Of a stretch of DNA of 64,000 nt, positions 35,966 to 45,377 are shown in pieces; position 1 is the stretch's first letter, and each line of letters begins with the position of its first letter. Source of the stretch: JAICXG01 sp963801255 (GTDB lineage: Bacteria > Verrucomicrobiota > Verrucomicrobiia > Chthoniobacterales > UBA10450); the NCBI GenBank assembly GCA_963801255.1, contig CAWDEC010000019.1, positions 62,001-126,000 of the forward strand, read 5' to 3'. The position numbers and the translations under genes are program-made. The notes under the pieces were generated by a model, which saw only the letters and a list, made by a program, of their open reading frames with translations, was not told the DNA's origin and ran no database searches.

Positions 35966-36283
35966 ATGAAAAACACACCTCACATCCAGCAGCTCAATCG
36001 GCGGCATGCGTCGGAAGCCTGCCTCACCTGCGGCGACCGGACCTTCCCGCAGACAGAACATCATTATCGAACCTCGCAGTTGCAGGGTTCCTGCGGAACG
36101 CCGGCTAAATTTCACCACCCCGCTTTCTTTGAGATTAGCAGTCGCTATTTCGCAGAGGAAGAGGCTCGCGGTTTCGCGGTCGACGCGGCAGTTTTCGCCG
36201 CGCTCATTGGCACCGCACTTTTACCGATCGTCAACGGTGTTTTGGCCGTCTCAACCCTCATCCACTCCGCCAGTATTTTTTAA
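35966..36283 (+). CDS. Small ORF with one C-terminal membrane segment
   Basis: 105 residues, first frame after the sigma-54 promoter. The N-terminal part has His and Cys (HIQQLNRRHASEACLTCGDRTF); the end is one hydrophobic helix (VDAAVFAALIGTALLPIVNGVLAVSTLIH). There is no clear Shine-Dalgarno directly before the ATG, and I recognise no family, so this could be a leader peptide, a small membrane protein or chance. It is not overlapped by another real gene. An alternative frame at 36006 is less convincing. Confidence 0.5.
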   Translation: MKNTPHIQQLNRRHASEACLTCGDRTFPQTEHHYRTSQLQGSCGTPAKFHHPAFFEISSRYFAEEEARGFAVDAAVFAALIGTALLPIVNGVLAVSTLIHSASIF

Positions 36284-36305
36284 GCGTGGGCGCTATTAAC
36301 CTATC

Positions 36306-37634
36306 ATGCAGCGAAGCTTTGAAGTGATTGCCGGAGGGGAACAACCCGCGAGGCCTTCGGGCTTCACGCCTGTCACTTCTTCGATGGACGTGGCGCGTCC
36401 GGACCTGGCCCGCAAAAAGAAGAAGCGGCGGCTGATCATCATCGGCAGTTCGGTGCTCGCGCTGGTGGTGATTGGCGTAATCGTTTCGCGCCTCAAACCC
36501 GCAGCCATCAGTGTCGATCGCGCCTCGGTTTGGGTTGATACGGTAAAGCGCGGACCGATGCTGCGCCAAGTGCGCGGTCTCGGCACACTCGTCCCGGAGG
36601 ACATTCGCTGGATCGCAGCGAGCAAGGAAGGCCGGGTGGAAAAGATTATTGTTCGGCCAGGCGCGCAGGTGAAACCCGAGACAACGATTGTCGAGCTTTC
36701 AAGCCCCGATCTTGAGCAGGCTGCCAGCGATGCCAATCTCAAGGAAAAGGCAGCGGAAGCGGAATTAACAACTCTGCGAGCCACGCTGCAGCGCGAATTG
36801 CTCGATCAGGAATCTACGACCGCTCAGGTTCACTCAGACTTTCAACAGGCGAAGATGGAGGCCGAGACGAATGAAAACCTGAAAAAGAACGGCCTCATCG
36901 CAGATCTTGCCTACAAGACTTCCATCATTAAACGCGACCAATTGGAAAATCGCGATCAGATCGAGCAGAAGCGCCTCAGTTTTGCGCGCGATTCAATCGA
37001 GCCACAGCTCACAGCCAAACAATCCGCTGTCGATCAGTTAAAGGCTTCAGCTCAGCTGGCTGCGCGAGAAGTTGAAAACCTGCACGTCAAGGCGGGCATG
37101 ACTGGCGTCCTGCAACAATTGCCGGTCGAGGTGGGCCAGCGCGTCCTTGCCGGAACCAACCTCGCCCGCGTCGCGGACCCGGCGAAACTTAAAGCTCAGG
37201 TCAAAATTGCCGAGACACAGGCCAAGGATATTCAAATCAATCAGCCAGCGTCGATCGATACGCGCAACGGCGTCGCTGCCGGACATGTCATCCGAGTCGA
37301 TCCGGCGGTTGAGCAAGGCACGGTCACGGTCGACGTCGCCCTGGATGGCGAATTGCCAAAGGGCGCGCGCCCTGATTTGAGTGTTGATGGAACGATCGAA
37401 CTTGAGCGACTCAACAATGTTCTTTACGTCGGTCGTCCGGCATTTGCGCAGGACGGCGCGACCGTCGGCGTCTTCAAGTTGACGAGCAACGGCGAAGCCA
37501 CTCGCACTCCGGTTCATTTCGGCCGCAGCTCCGTCAACACGATCGAAATTCTGAGCGGTCTAAAAGAGGGCGACCAGGTCATCCTTTCCGACACCAGTGC
37601 CTACGACTCGCACGACCGCATTCAATTGAACTGA
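36306..37634 (+). CDS. HlyD/MacA-type periplasmic adaptor of an efflux system
   Basis: 442 residues from the ATG at 36306; the ATG at 36384 (MDVARPDLARKKKKRR) is a good alternative start and matches relatives better. An inner-membrane helix (LIIIGSSVLALVVIGVIVSRL), a barrel-sandwich region (GTLVPEDIRWIAASKEGRVEKIIVRPGAQVKPETTIVELSSPDL), a long coiled-coil hairpin (about 135-255) and a membrane-proximal domain follow in the usual order. It links an inner-membrane ABC permease to an outer-membrane exit duct; no TolC-like gene is in the window. It is followed by an ATPase and permeases. No copy of the dispersed word occurs in it. Confidence 0.9.
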   Translation: MQRSFEVIAGGEQPARPSGFTPVTSSMDVARPDLARKKKKRRLIIIGSSVLALVVIGVIVSRLKPAAISVDRASVWVDTVKRGPMLRQVRGLGTLVPEDIRWIAASKEGRVEKIIVRPGAQVKPETTIVELSSPDLEQAASDANLKEKAAEAELTTLRATLQRELLDQESTTAQVHSDFQQAKMEAETNENLKKNGLIADLAYKTSIIKRDQLENRDQIEQKRLSFARDSIEPQLTAKQSAVDQLKASAQLAAREVENLHVKAGMTGVLQQLPVEVGQRVLAGTNLARVADPAKLKAQVKIAETQAKDIQINQPASIDTRNGVAAGHVIRVDPAVEQGTVTVDVALDGELPKGARPDLSVDGTIELERLNNVLYVGRPAFAQDGATVGVFKLTSNGEATRTPVHFGRSSVNTIEILSGLKEGDQVILSDTSAYDSHDRIQLN

Positions 37635-37705
37635 GGCGAGACCCAATTCAGCAAAGCCTTTCGGCAAAAAAATCTCCAAACAACCACGATCTAACCACTC
37701 AAAAA

Positions 37706-38404
37706 ATGAACAACGGAAACCACACCCTGATTCACCTCGATAGCGTCACCAAGGTTTTTCTGACCGATGAGGTCGAAACGCACGCGCTCTCGGGCATTCA
37801 CCTCGACATTCGCTCCGGCGAATACATTTCCATCGCTGGCCCATCCGGCTGCGGGAAATCGACGCTGCTCTCGATTCTGGGCCTGCTCGACACACCTTCG
37901 GGTGGAAGCTATTCGCTTAAGGGCGGCGAAGTCGCCAACCTTTCGTTCCCGGAGCGCGCTCGCATTCGCAACCGTGAAATTGGCTTCATCTTCCAGAGCT
38001 TCAATCTTATCGGCGACCTGACCGTCTACGAAAATGTTGAGTTACCGCTGACTTATCGCGGAATGGGATCGGGCGAGCGGAAAGCTTTCGTCAATGAAGC
38101 GCTCGAGCGCGTTGGCATGGCGCATCGCTCCAAACATCTTCCCAGCCAGCTTTCCGGTGGCCAGCAACAGCGTGTCGCCGTGGCGCGCGCCCTTGCCGGG
38201 AAACCTGCCATCCTGCTTGCCGACGAACCGACCGGCAACCTCGACTCCCGCAACGGCGAAGCCGTCATGGATCTCTTGAAAGAGCTTCACGCCGGTGGGG
38301 CCACGATCTGCATGGTGACGCATGACCAGCGTTTTGCACAGCACGCGGATCGTACCGTCCATCTTTTCGATGGCCGGATTGTGGAAGATAAAATGGCGGC
38401 CTGA
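37706..38404 (+). CDS. ABC transporter ATPase, MacB/LolD type
   Basis: 232 residues. Walker A GPSGCGKST (45-53), Q-loop in GFIFQSFNLIGDLTVYENVELPL, signature LSGGQQQRVAVARAL, Walker B ILLADEPTGNLDS and the switch His in CMVTHDQRFAQHA. This is the LolD/MacB subgroup that works with FtsX-like permeases and does mechanotransmission rather than classical transport. It is the third gene after the sigma-54 promoter and probably drives the neighbouring permeases. Confidence 0.93.
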   Translation: MNNGNHTLIHLDSVTKVFLTDEVETHALSGIHLDIRSGEYISIAGPSGCGKSTLLSILGLLDTPSGGSYSLKGGEVANLSFPERARIRNREIGFIFQSFNLIGDLTVYENVELPLTYRGMGSGERKAFVNEALERVGMAHRSKHLPSQLSGGQQQRVAVARALAGKPAILLADEPTGNLDSRNGEAVMDLLKELHAGGATICMVTHDQRFAQHADRTVHLFDGRIVEDKMAA

Positions 38405-38425
38405 GCCTAACGAGGAGCAAGCAAG

Positions 38426-38617
38426 ATGCGCCGCAGCGATCGAAACAAATACTCGATCAAGGTGCTCATTATTCTCGCCTTGCTCGCCGGAAATATTGTC
38501 GTGGTTCTCCCGCGCCATCACGCCCCGCGGCCTGCACAGTCTGCGGGCGGGCCCACTGCGCCTTTTACGGGTCGCATGCACCAGGCCGTTCCTGTCGAAA
38601 AGAACCTTTCGAACTGA
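38426..38617 (+). CDS. Small single-pass membrane protein
   Basis: 63 residues: basic N-terminus MRRSDRNKYS, one membrane helix (IKVLIILALLAGNIVVVLP), then a Pro/Ala-rich tail. A strong Shine-Dalgarno GAGGAG precedes the ATG by 9 bases and is formed partly by the GCCTAACGA word at 38405-38413. It sits 21 bp after the ATPase and 5 bp before the first permease, so it belongs to the operon. I recognise no family; it may be an accessory subunit. Confidence 0.65.
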   Translation: MRRSDRNKYSIKVLIILALLAGNIVVVLPRHHAPRPAQSAGGPTAPFTGRMHQAVPVEKNLSN

Positions 38618-38622
38618 ATTAG

Positions 38623-41073
38623 ATGCTGCAAGACATTCGTCATTCCTTCCGCGTTCTTGCAAAAAATCCGCTCTTTGCCCTCGTCGGGATTGTGACATTG
38701 GCGCTGGGTTGCGGTGCGACTACGGCGGTCTTCACTCTTGTTCACGCACTCCTGATCAAGCCTCTTCCTTATCAGGACCCGTCGCGCCTCGTTCTTCTCT
38801 TCGAACACTTTCGCGACCAGCAACTTGATACCATTCCGGTTTCGCCTCCGGAATTCCTCGATTACCAATCGCAGCTTAAGAGCTTCGACAAACTGGCTGC
38901 TTTCGATACCACGACTTTTAACCTCTCGGAGCACGATCTCCCGGAGCGCGTCTTTGGCGCGAAAGTTTCGTCTGAGCTCTTTCCATTGTTAGGCGTTGAG
39001 CCGGTGCGCGGCCGCACTTTCCGCCCGGAAGAATGCGCACAAGGTCGCGACGACGTCGTTGTGATCAGCGAACGGCTCTGGCGGCGCAAGTTCGATCGAG
39101 ACCCGCGCATCCTTGGGAGCAAATTGACCGCTGACGGTCAGGTTTTCACCATCGTCGGTATCATGCCGGCAAGCTTCGAGTTTCCCCTTCCGCTTTTCAA
39201 TATCACTGGTGCGCAGTTCGGCGAACGCGCCGATATCTGGCAGCCGCTTGGATTTACGAATGACGAAATGAAGCAGCGCGGGTCGCGCAGCTACGGTGTC
39301 ATCGGCCGGCTCGCGCCTCACGTCTCCCCGCAACAAGCGCAGGCTGAAGTTGAAACGATCGTTAGGGGAATGCGGCAACGTAACCCTGATTACTATCCCA
39401 AGGGTGAGAGCTTCGGCGCCAACATCTATCCGCTCAAGGAACAGGTGATTGGACCCATGCGGCCGCTTCTCTTCATTCTTTCTGGCGCAGTCGCACTCGT
39501 TCTCCTCATCGCCTGCGCCAATCTCGCTACCATGCTTCTGGCCCGCGCTACGGCGCGCGAGCGCGAGATGGCAATTCGGGTCGCCGTCGGTGCGAGCCGT
39601 TTCCGGCTTCTTCGTCAAGGCCTGACGGAGAGTGTCGTGCTCGCCATTCTTGGCGCCGGCGCCGGAACTCTTCTCGCCTTATGGGCGATTGGCTTCGTGA
39701 GATCAATCGGCCCCCAAACCATACCGCGCCTGAGCGAAGTTCATCTCGATGTCACCGTCCTGCTTATTACCCTGGCGATCGCTATCGGCGCCGGCCTGGC
39801 TTTTGGAATCGCTCCCGGTCTTGCCGGCGGAAAACTCGATCTGACCGAGTCGCTCAAGGAAGGCGGCCGTGGTTCCACTTCCGGGCGGCGTCACAACCGC
39901 CTGCGCAACTCACTCGTTATCGGTGAAGTAGCGCTTGCTCTCGTCCTGCTTACCGGTGCCGGCTTGCTCCTCAAAAGCTTCGTCAGGATGCAAAATGTAA
40001 ACCCCGGTTTTAACCCCGATCACGTTCTGACCGCGGAGATTTCCCTACCCGCTTTGAATTATCCCGACAAGCAATCACAGATCAATTTTTACAACGAGCT
40101 CGAGCGACGCGTGCGTGATCTGCCGGGGGTGAAGAACGTCGGACTCACGATCATCCTCCCGATGAGCGGCATCAACAGCGACTCCTCGTTCGAGATTGAA
40201 GGCCGGCCGATGGACCCGGCGCATCCCATGCCGGACGAGGAAATTCGCCTCGTTTCAGCCGACTATTTTCGCACGCTCGAGATGCCATTGCGCAAAGGCC
40301 GCTACTTCAACGCCAACGACAAGCTCGATGCGCCGCCGGTCGTGATCGTCAACCAGGCGCTGGTCGAAAAATATTGGCCTAACGACAACCCGGTCGGCAA
40401 GAGGATGCGCATTCCGACAGCAAATGGCCGGACGTGGACGACGATTGTTGGCGTGGTTGGCGATGTTCACCATCGTGGGCTCGATCAACCGGTGAAACCG
40501 GAGTGGTATGCGCCGCTCACCCAGGCGCCTTATCGCAGCGTGATTCTCGCCGTCCGCAGCGCACAAAGCCCCACGAGCCTAACGGCTGCGATCCGCCACG
40601 AAGTGCAGCTGATCGATTCGGCGCAGCCCATCGCACACGTCCGGACATTGAACGACGTGATCGCTGACTCGGTCGCGCCGCGTCGCCTATCGGTCATCCT
40701 TCTGACTGTCTTTGCCGGGCTCGCGCTGGTGCTAGCGTCCGTTGGAATCTATGGAGTGATGTCGTTTCTCGTCGTGCAACGCACGCACGAAATCGGTGTC
40801 CGCATGGCTCTCGGCGCACAACGAAACGACGTCCTTCGCCTCATCCTGTCGCGTGCCGGTCTCTTGATTGGATCCGGTACCCTCATCGGATTGATCGTAG
40901 CGTTTCTTACCACCTCGCTCCTTCGCTCCGCCCTCTATCAAACAAGCGCAGTCGACCTTGCGACCTTTCTCTTTGTCACGGTCGTTCTCGCGCTCGTCGC
41001 ATTGCTCGCCAGCTACATCCCCGCACATCGCGCAACCCGGGCTGATCCCATGATCGCACTTGGAAGAGGTTAA
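38623..41073 (+). CDS. ADOP-type (duplicated MacB/FtsX) ABC permease, copy 1
   Basis: 816 residues. N-terminal LAKNPLFALVGIVTLALGCGATTAVFTLVHALLIKPLPY, periplasmic MacB-like core, FtsX helices around LLFILSGAVALVLLIACANLATMLLARATAREREMAIRVAVGASRFRLLRQ, then a second periplasmic core and C-terminal FtsX helices (SVGIYGVMSFLVVQRTHEIGVRMALGAQRNDVLRLILSRAG). Two such MacB_PCD-FtsX halves in one chain define the ADOP (acidobacterial duplicated orphan permease) family. It likely pairs with the ATPase before or after it; substrate unknown. PNDNPVGKR is encoded by a dispersed-word copy at 40377. Confidence 0.9.
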   Translation: MLQDIRHSFRVLAKNPLFALVGIVTLALGCGATTAVFTLVHALLIKPLPYQDPSRLVLLFEHFRDQQLDTIPVSPPEFLDYQSQLKSFDKLAAFDTTTFNLSEHDLPERVFGAKVSSELFPLLGVEPVRGRTFRPEECAQGRDDVVVISERLWRRKFDRDPRILGSKLTADGQVFTIVGIMPASFEFPLPLFNITGAQFGERADIWQPLGFTNDEMKQRGSRSYGVIGRLAPHVSPQQAQAEVETIVRGMRQRNPDYYPKGESFGANIYPLKEQVIGPMRPLLFILSGAVALVLLIACANLATMLLARATAREREMAIRVAVGASRFRLLRQGLTESVVLAILGAGAGTLLALWAIGFVRSIGPQTIPRLSEVHLDVTVLLITLAIAIGAGLAFGIAPGLAGGKLDLTESLKEGGRGSTSGRRHNRLRNSLVIGEVALALVLLTGAGLLLKSFVRMQNVNPGFNPDHVLTAEISLPALNYPDKQSQINFYNELERRVRDLPGVKNVGLTIILPMSGINSDSSFEIEGRPMDPAHPMPDEEIRLVSADYFRTLEMPLRKGRYFNANDKLDAPPVVIVNQALVEKYWPNDNPVGKRMRIPTANGRTWTTIVGVVGDVHHRGLDQPVKPEWYAPLTQAPYRSVILAVRSAQSPTSLTAAIRHEVQLIDSAQPIAHVRTLNDVIADSVAPRRLSVILLTVFAGLALVLASVGIYGVMSFLVVQRTHEIGVRMALGAQRNDVLRLILSRAGLLIGSGTLIGLIVAFLTTSLLRSALYQTSAVDLATFLFVTVVLALVALLASYIPAHRATRADPMIALGRG

Positions 41074-41074
41074 G

Positions 41075-41776
41075 ATGAATCTCGGACCACTGATCAGACT
41101 GCAGCACATTGAGCGCTCTTATCCGTTAGGTAAGCAGCAGTTCTTTTACGTCCTGCGCGACATCAATCTCGAAGTCGAGGAAGGCGATTTCCTTTCCGTG
41201 ATGGGACCTTCCGGCGCCGGGAAGTCCACACTCCTTCATTTGTTAGGCATGCACGATTTCGGCTGGGAAGGTGAGTACTACCTCGACGAAACGGCCGTTC
41301 ATCGTCTCAAACCCAAGGAACGCACCCAGCTACGTAATGAACAGATCGGGTTTGTTTTTCAGAATTACAATCTCCTCGACGACCTGACAGTTTACGAGAA
41401 TCTCGACATCCCACTCTCCTATCGCCGTTACAGCAAGTCGGAACGCGCAGCTCTAGTCGCAGACACGCTCGACCGCTTCTCCATCGTCGGGAAAAAAGAC
41501 CTTTACCCGCGCCAGCTTTCCGGTGGGCAGCAACAGCTCGTCAGCATCGCGCGCGCGATTATTGCCAAGCCGAAGCTCATTCTCGCTGACGAGCCGACAG
41601 GCAACCTCCATTCAAGTCAGGCGGAGGAAATCATGCAGCTTTTCAAACGACTCAACTCCGAAGGCGCGACCATTATCCAGGTCACGCATTCGGAAACCAA
41701 TGCCGCCCACGGCAATCGGCTGATCCAGCTGCGCGACGGCTGGATCGTCGACAGCAACCGAGCTACAACATTATGA
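41075..41776 (+). CDS. ABC transporter ATPase, MacB/LolD type, second copy
   Basis: 233 residues from the ATG at 41075, preceded by GAAGAGG and one base after the upstream stop. Walker A GPSGAGKST, Q-loop FVFQNYNLLDDLTVYENLDIPL, signature LSGGQQQLVSIARAI, Walker B LILADEPTGNLHS, H-loop QVTHSETNAAHG. Two substitutions differ from the first ATPase: Leu for Arg after LSGGQQQ, and His for Asp in the D-loop (GNLHS). The catalytic residues proper are intact. It overlaps the next permease by 4 bases, so it likely pairs with it. Confidence 0.92.
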   Translation: MNLGPLIRLQHIERSYPLGKQQFFYVLRDINLEVEEGDFLSVMGPSGAGKSTLLHLLGMHDFGWEGEYYLDETAVHRLKPKERTQLRNEQIGFVFQNYNLLDDLTVYENLDIPLSYRRYSKSERAALVADTLDRFSIVGKKDLYPRQLSGGQQQLVSIARAIIAKPKLILADEPTGNLHSSQAEEIMQLFKRLNSEGATIIQVTHSETNAAHGNRLIQLRDGWIVDSNRATTL

Positions 41777-44278
41777 TTCTCGAATCGTTTCGGCAGGACG
41801 TCCGTGTTGGACTCCGCGTCCTCAAGAAGGACAAGGTCTTTTGCCTTCTTTCCATCATCGTCTTCGCGCTCGGCATCGGCGGCGCCATGACGCAGTTCAC
41901 AGTGGTCAACGCGATCGTGCTTCGCGGCTTTTCATTTCCCCACCCCGAACAACTGGTCAGCGTCGGATTGATTGATCCGAAAGCGAGCGATCAGAACAAC
42001 AATTTCGGCAATGGCAATATCCCCACCGCGCAGGACTACGAGGACATCAAAGCGGCGCAAAAGTCGTTCGCCATGATGGCGGGTTATCTCAGTGGCTCAA
42101 CCATCAATCTTACCTACAAAGGCAACCCGCAGCGTTACACGGGCTCTTACGTCACCGAGGATATCTTCAAAATGATTGGCGTGTCGCCGGTGCTCGGCCG
42201 CGACTTCAATGCTGAGGATAACAAGCCGGGCTCACCGAAAACCGCGATTCTCGGCGACGAAATCTGGCATCGCGACTTCAACGCAGATCCCAAAATTGTC
42301 GGACAGAGCGTCACGATTAATGGCAAGGCGGCGACCATCATCGGCGTCATGCCGCCGGGATTTAAGTTCCCGATTTCGGAGGAACTTTGGACTCCGCTCT
42401 ACAACGAGTGGCCGCCTACGCCGCGTGGCGAGCTTTTCCTCGGTGCGAACAGTCGAGCGCCTGCGGTAATGGGACGCCTGAAACCAAGCGTCACACTCGA
42501 CCAGGCGAACGCAGAGATGATTACGATCGCGCGCAACATCGCGACCGACAATCCGAAGACGAATCAGAATTTCACTTCCGCGAGTTGTAATGCCATTGCT
42601 CAACGCCTTCACCGGTGTGCAACTGCGGCAGATCGTTTGGGCCATGCTTGGTGCCGTCGTCTTCGTTCTGCTTATCGCCTGCGTGAATGTGATGAATATG
42701 CAGTTCGGTCGCGCCGCCCTGCGCTCGAAAGAACTTGCCATCCGCGGTGCGCTCGGTGCCACGCGCTGGCGGCTCGTTAGGCAAATGCTCACCGAAAGTC
42801 TCGTCATTGCCATCTGCGGCGCGATCGCGGGCTCCCTTGTCGCCTATTGGGGTGTGGATCTGTTCGACAAAGTGGTAAAGGCCGCGCCGTTTCCGCCACC
42901 CTATTGGTGGCGATTTGCCATCGACGGGCGCGTTCTTCTCTTCGCTCTTGCCGTCACTCTGCTCGCAACCGTCGTTTCCGGTTTGCTTCCTGCCTTTCTC
43001 AGCTCGCGCGGCAACGCAGCGGAGTTGATGAAAGAAGGCGGACGCGGTAACAGCAGCCGTCTCGTCAATGTCATCACCCGCGTGCTGGTGGTTGGCCAAA
43101 TTGCGCTTACCGCGGCGCTGCTCATCGTCGCTTCGTTGCAGATCAAATCAATCCGCAACCAGACAAAGCTCGATTACGGCTACGACGAGAACGGCGTCTA
43201 TGCCGCGCGGCTCGCCTTGATGGAAGGCACCTATCCGAGCGAAGATTCGCGGCGCGACTTTTTCAAGAACGCCGTTCGCACGCTGCGAACGAATCCACAG
43301 TTCGACGGCGCGGCCATGACCGATCGCTTTCGCATGACCTTTGCGCCTGCCGGACAATATGAGGTCGATGGCCAGAAATATTTGACCGATCGGGATCGCC
43401 CGCGCTGCAACTTCGAATCCGTCTCCGACGGCTACTTCACCACGCTCGGTCTCAAGGTCCTTGAGGGCCGCGATTTCACGATCGACGACAGCGACTCGAA
43501 GCAACCGGTTGCGGTGGTGAACGCGAGCTTCGCGCGCAAACATTGGGGCAATCAGAGCGCGCTCGGACATCAGGTGCGCATTTTCAATCCGGGCAAGGAA
43601 CAGCCGTGGCGCACCATCGTCGGTGTCGTGCCCGACACCCTGATGCAGGGCCCATTCGATCAGCAGACCGAAGCGGCCGGCTTCTACATGCCGCTCCTGG
43701 GCGCATCGCCTGCCACCCAGTTCGCGACTGTGCTCGTTAGGCCGCGTGCCGGGGTTCGCGCCGATGCGCTTGGGCCAGTGTTGGGCAAAGCGGTCGCTGC
43801 GCTGGATTCAAATCTGCCGACCTATTTTCCCGGAACGCCTGCGCAATTTCACAACGACATTCTTTCCGGCAACCGCGTCGTCGCGACGCTCTTCACGATT
43901 TTCGGCATCGTCGCGTTCATTCTTTCCGGCGTCGGCCTTTACGGCGTGATGAGTTTTTCGGTTAATCAACGCACCCAGGAATTTGGCATTCGAATGGCGC
44001 TTGGCGCGGACGCGGTTCGCATTTTGCGCATGGTGATGAGCCAGGGCGCATGGCAACTCGCCATTGGTTTGGCGCTTGGCGCCGGCGGTGTTGCGTTGCT
44101 CCTCGGTGTTGTCGCCGCCGCCGCGCTAAAAAACATCCTTTTCAAAGTCAATCCGCTCGATCCGACGATCTACTTTGCGGTAGCCGGCCTGCTCAGCCTC
44201 GTCGCCGCTTTGTCCTGTTTTCTGCCGGCGCGTCGCGCCACGCGCGTCGACCCGATGATCGCCCTCCGCTGCGAATGA
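41773..44278 (+). pseudogene. ADOP-type ABC permease, copy 2, split by a frameshift
   Basis: The first frame (41773 onward) carries the N-terminal half: LGIGGAMTQFTVVNAIVLRGFSFPHPEQL through MGRLKPSVTLDQANAEMITIARN. The second frame resumes at about MPLLNAFTGVQLRQIVWAMLGAVVFVLLIACVNVMNMQFGRAALRSKELAIRGALGATRWRLVRQ and continues to the end. Together they would make about 834 residues, normal for the family. The break lies near 42575-42590; dropping one T of the TT at 42585-42586 would restore a continuous frame. A real one-base insertion or an assembly error are equally possible. Overlaps the preceding ATPase gene by 4 bases. Confidence 0.88.
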
Positions 44279-44342
44279 AGTCCCAGGCTCAGCTGCTGAC
44301 ATTTCCAAAATCAACCACACACCTATCGAACAAGTTCTAATT

Positions 44343-45353
44343 ATGAAGAAACTGCTCACCATCTCCGCGCTCCTCGTCCTCGGTGCGCTCGGCGTTCGCG
44401 CCGCCACTGAGGAGAACAAACACGAAACCCGTCCAGCCACGCCGGGCGGCAGACTGGTCGTCGATGTCGACTTCGGTTCGATCGATGTCACACCCGGCGA
44501 TAACGACAAGGTCGTGATCGACGCGCATCGCAAAGTCGAGATGTCGTCGAAGGAAAAGGAACAGGAATATCTCGCCGCCGTGCCGATTACAGTTACGACC
44601 GAAGGCGACAAAGTTATCCTCCGTGCCATCCACAAGCATGAGTCGTTAGGCATGCAGTTTTGGCGTGCGATCGGACATTCACGCACTGAAGGGCGTTACA
44701 CAGTCAAAGTGCCGGCAAGCTTTAATCTCGATCTCGATACTGCCGGAGGGGATATCTCCGCCCAAGGCATCAGCGGGAATGTTAAAGTCGACACCAGCGG
44801 AGGCGACCTCACTTTTGGCCGGATTCACGGCGATATCCATGCCGATACGAGCGGTGGCGAAATAACCGCGAAAGATTGCGACGGGAAAGCCAATCTCGAT
44901 ACGAGCGGCGGCCGCATCGAGGTAACCGGTGGCCGCGGAAATTTGAATGTCGATACTTCGGGCGGAAACGTCACCGTCCTCAACCGCATCGGAGATACCA
45001 AGGTCGACAGCAGCGGCGGTAAACTGCGTCTTGGCAACATTAGCGGAATGCTGAAGGCGGAAACTTCCGGTGGCTCGGTCTCAGCCATCCTGCCTTCGCC
45101 GGTGGCCGGCGACGTCCACCTCGAAACTTCTGGTGGCAACATCACCGTCGCCACTCCTTCGAGTGCCGCCCTAACGATCGACGCCGAGACCAGCGCTGGC
45201 GGAATTCACAGTGATCTGCCGATCACGCGACTTAGCTCTGACGAGGATTCACTCAAAGGTACAATCAACGGTGGTGGGACCAAGCTCGTTCTGCGCAGCA
45301 GCGCGGGTTCGATCCAGATCGTCTCCGCTGATAAGGAGACCGCCCAACAGTAG
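44343..45353 (+). CDS. Exported DUF4097 beta-helix protein with repeated TSGG motif
   Basis: 336 residues with signal peptide MKKLLTISALLVLGALGVRA. From about residue 130 to 280 it repeats a short unit around DTSGGD/DTSGGE/DTSGGR/DTSGGN/DSSGGK/ETSGGS/ETSGGN, roughly every 20 residues, the mark of a right-handed beta-helix of the DUF4097 kind. These proteins are common beside verrucomicrobial and acidobacterial ABC or anti-sigma genes; the role is unknown. Placed between two permeases, it may be an extracytoplasmic partner or substrate-binding scaffold, which is inference. Confidence 0.85.
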   Translation: MKKLLTISALLVLGALGVRAATEENKHETRPATPGGRLVVDVDFGSIDVTPGDNDKVVIDAHRKVEMSSKEKEQEYLAAVPITVTTEGDKVILRAIHKHESLGMQFWRAIGHSRTEGRYTVKVPASFNLDLDTAGGDISAQGISGNVKVDTSGGDLTFGRIHGDIHADTSGGEITAKDCDGKANLDTSGGRIEVTGGRGNLNVDTSGGNVTVLNRIGDTKVDSSGGKLRLGNISGMLKAETSGGSVSAILPSPVAGDVHLETSGGNITVATPSSAALTIDAETSAGGIHSDLPITRLSSDEDSLKGTINGGGTKLVLRSSAGSIQIVSADKETAQQ

Positions 45354-45377
45354 GGCTGGCCTAACGAGAATAAGTCG

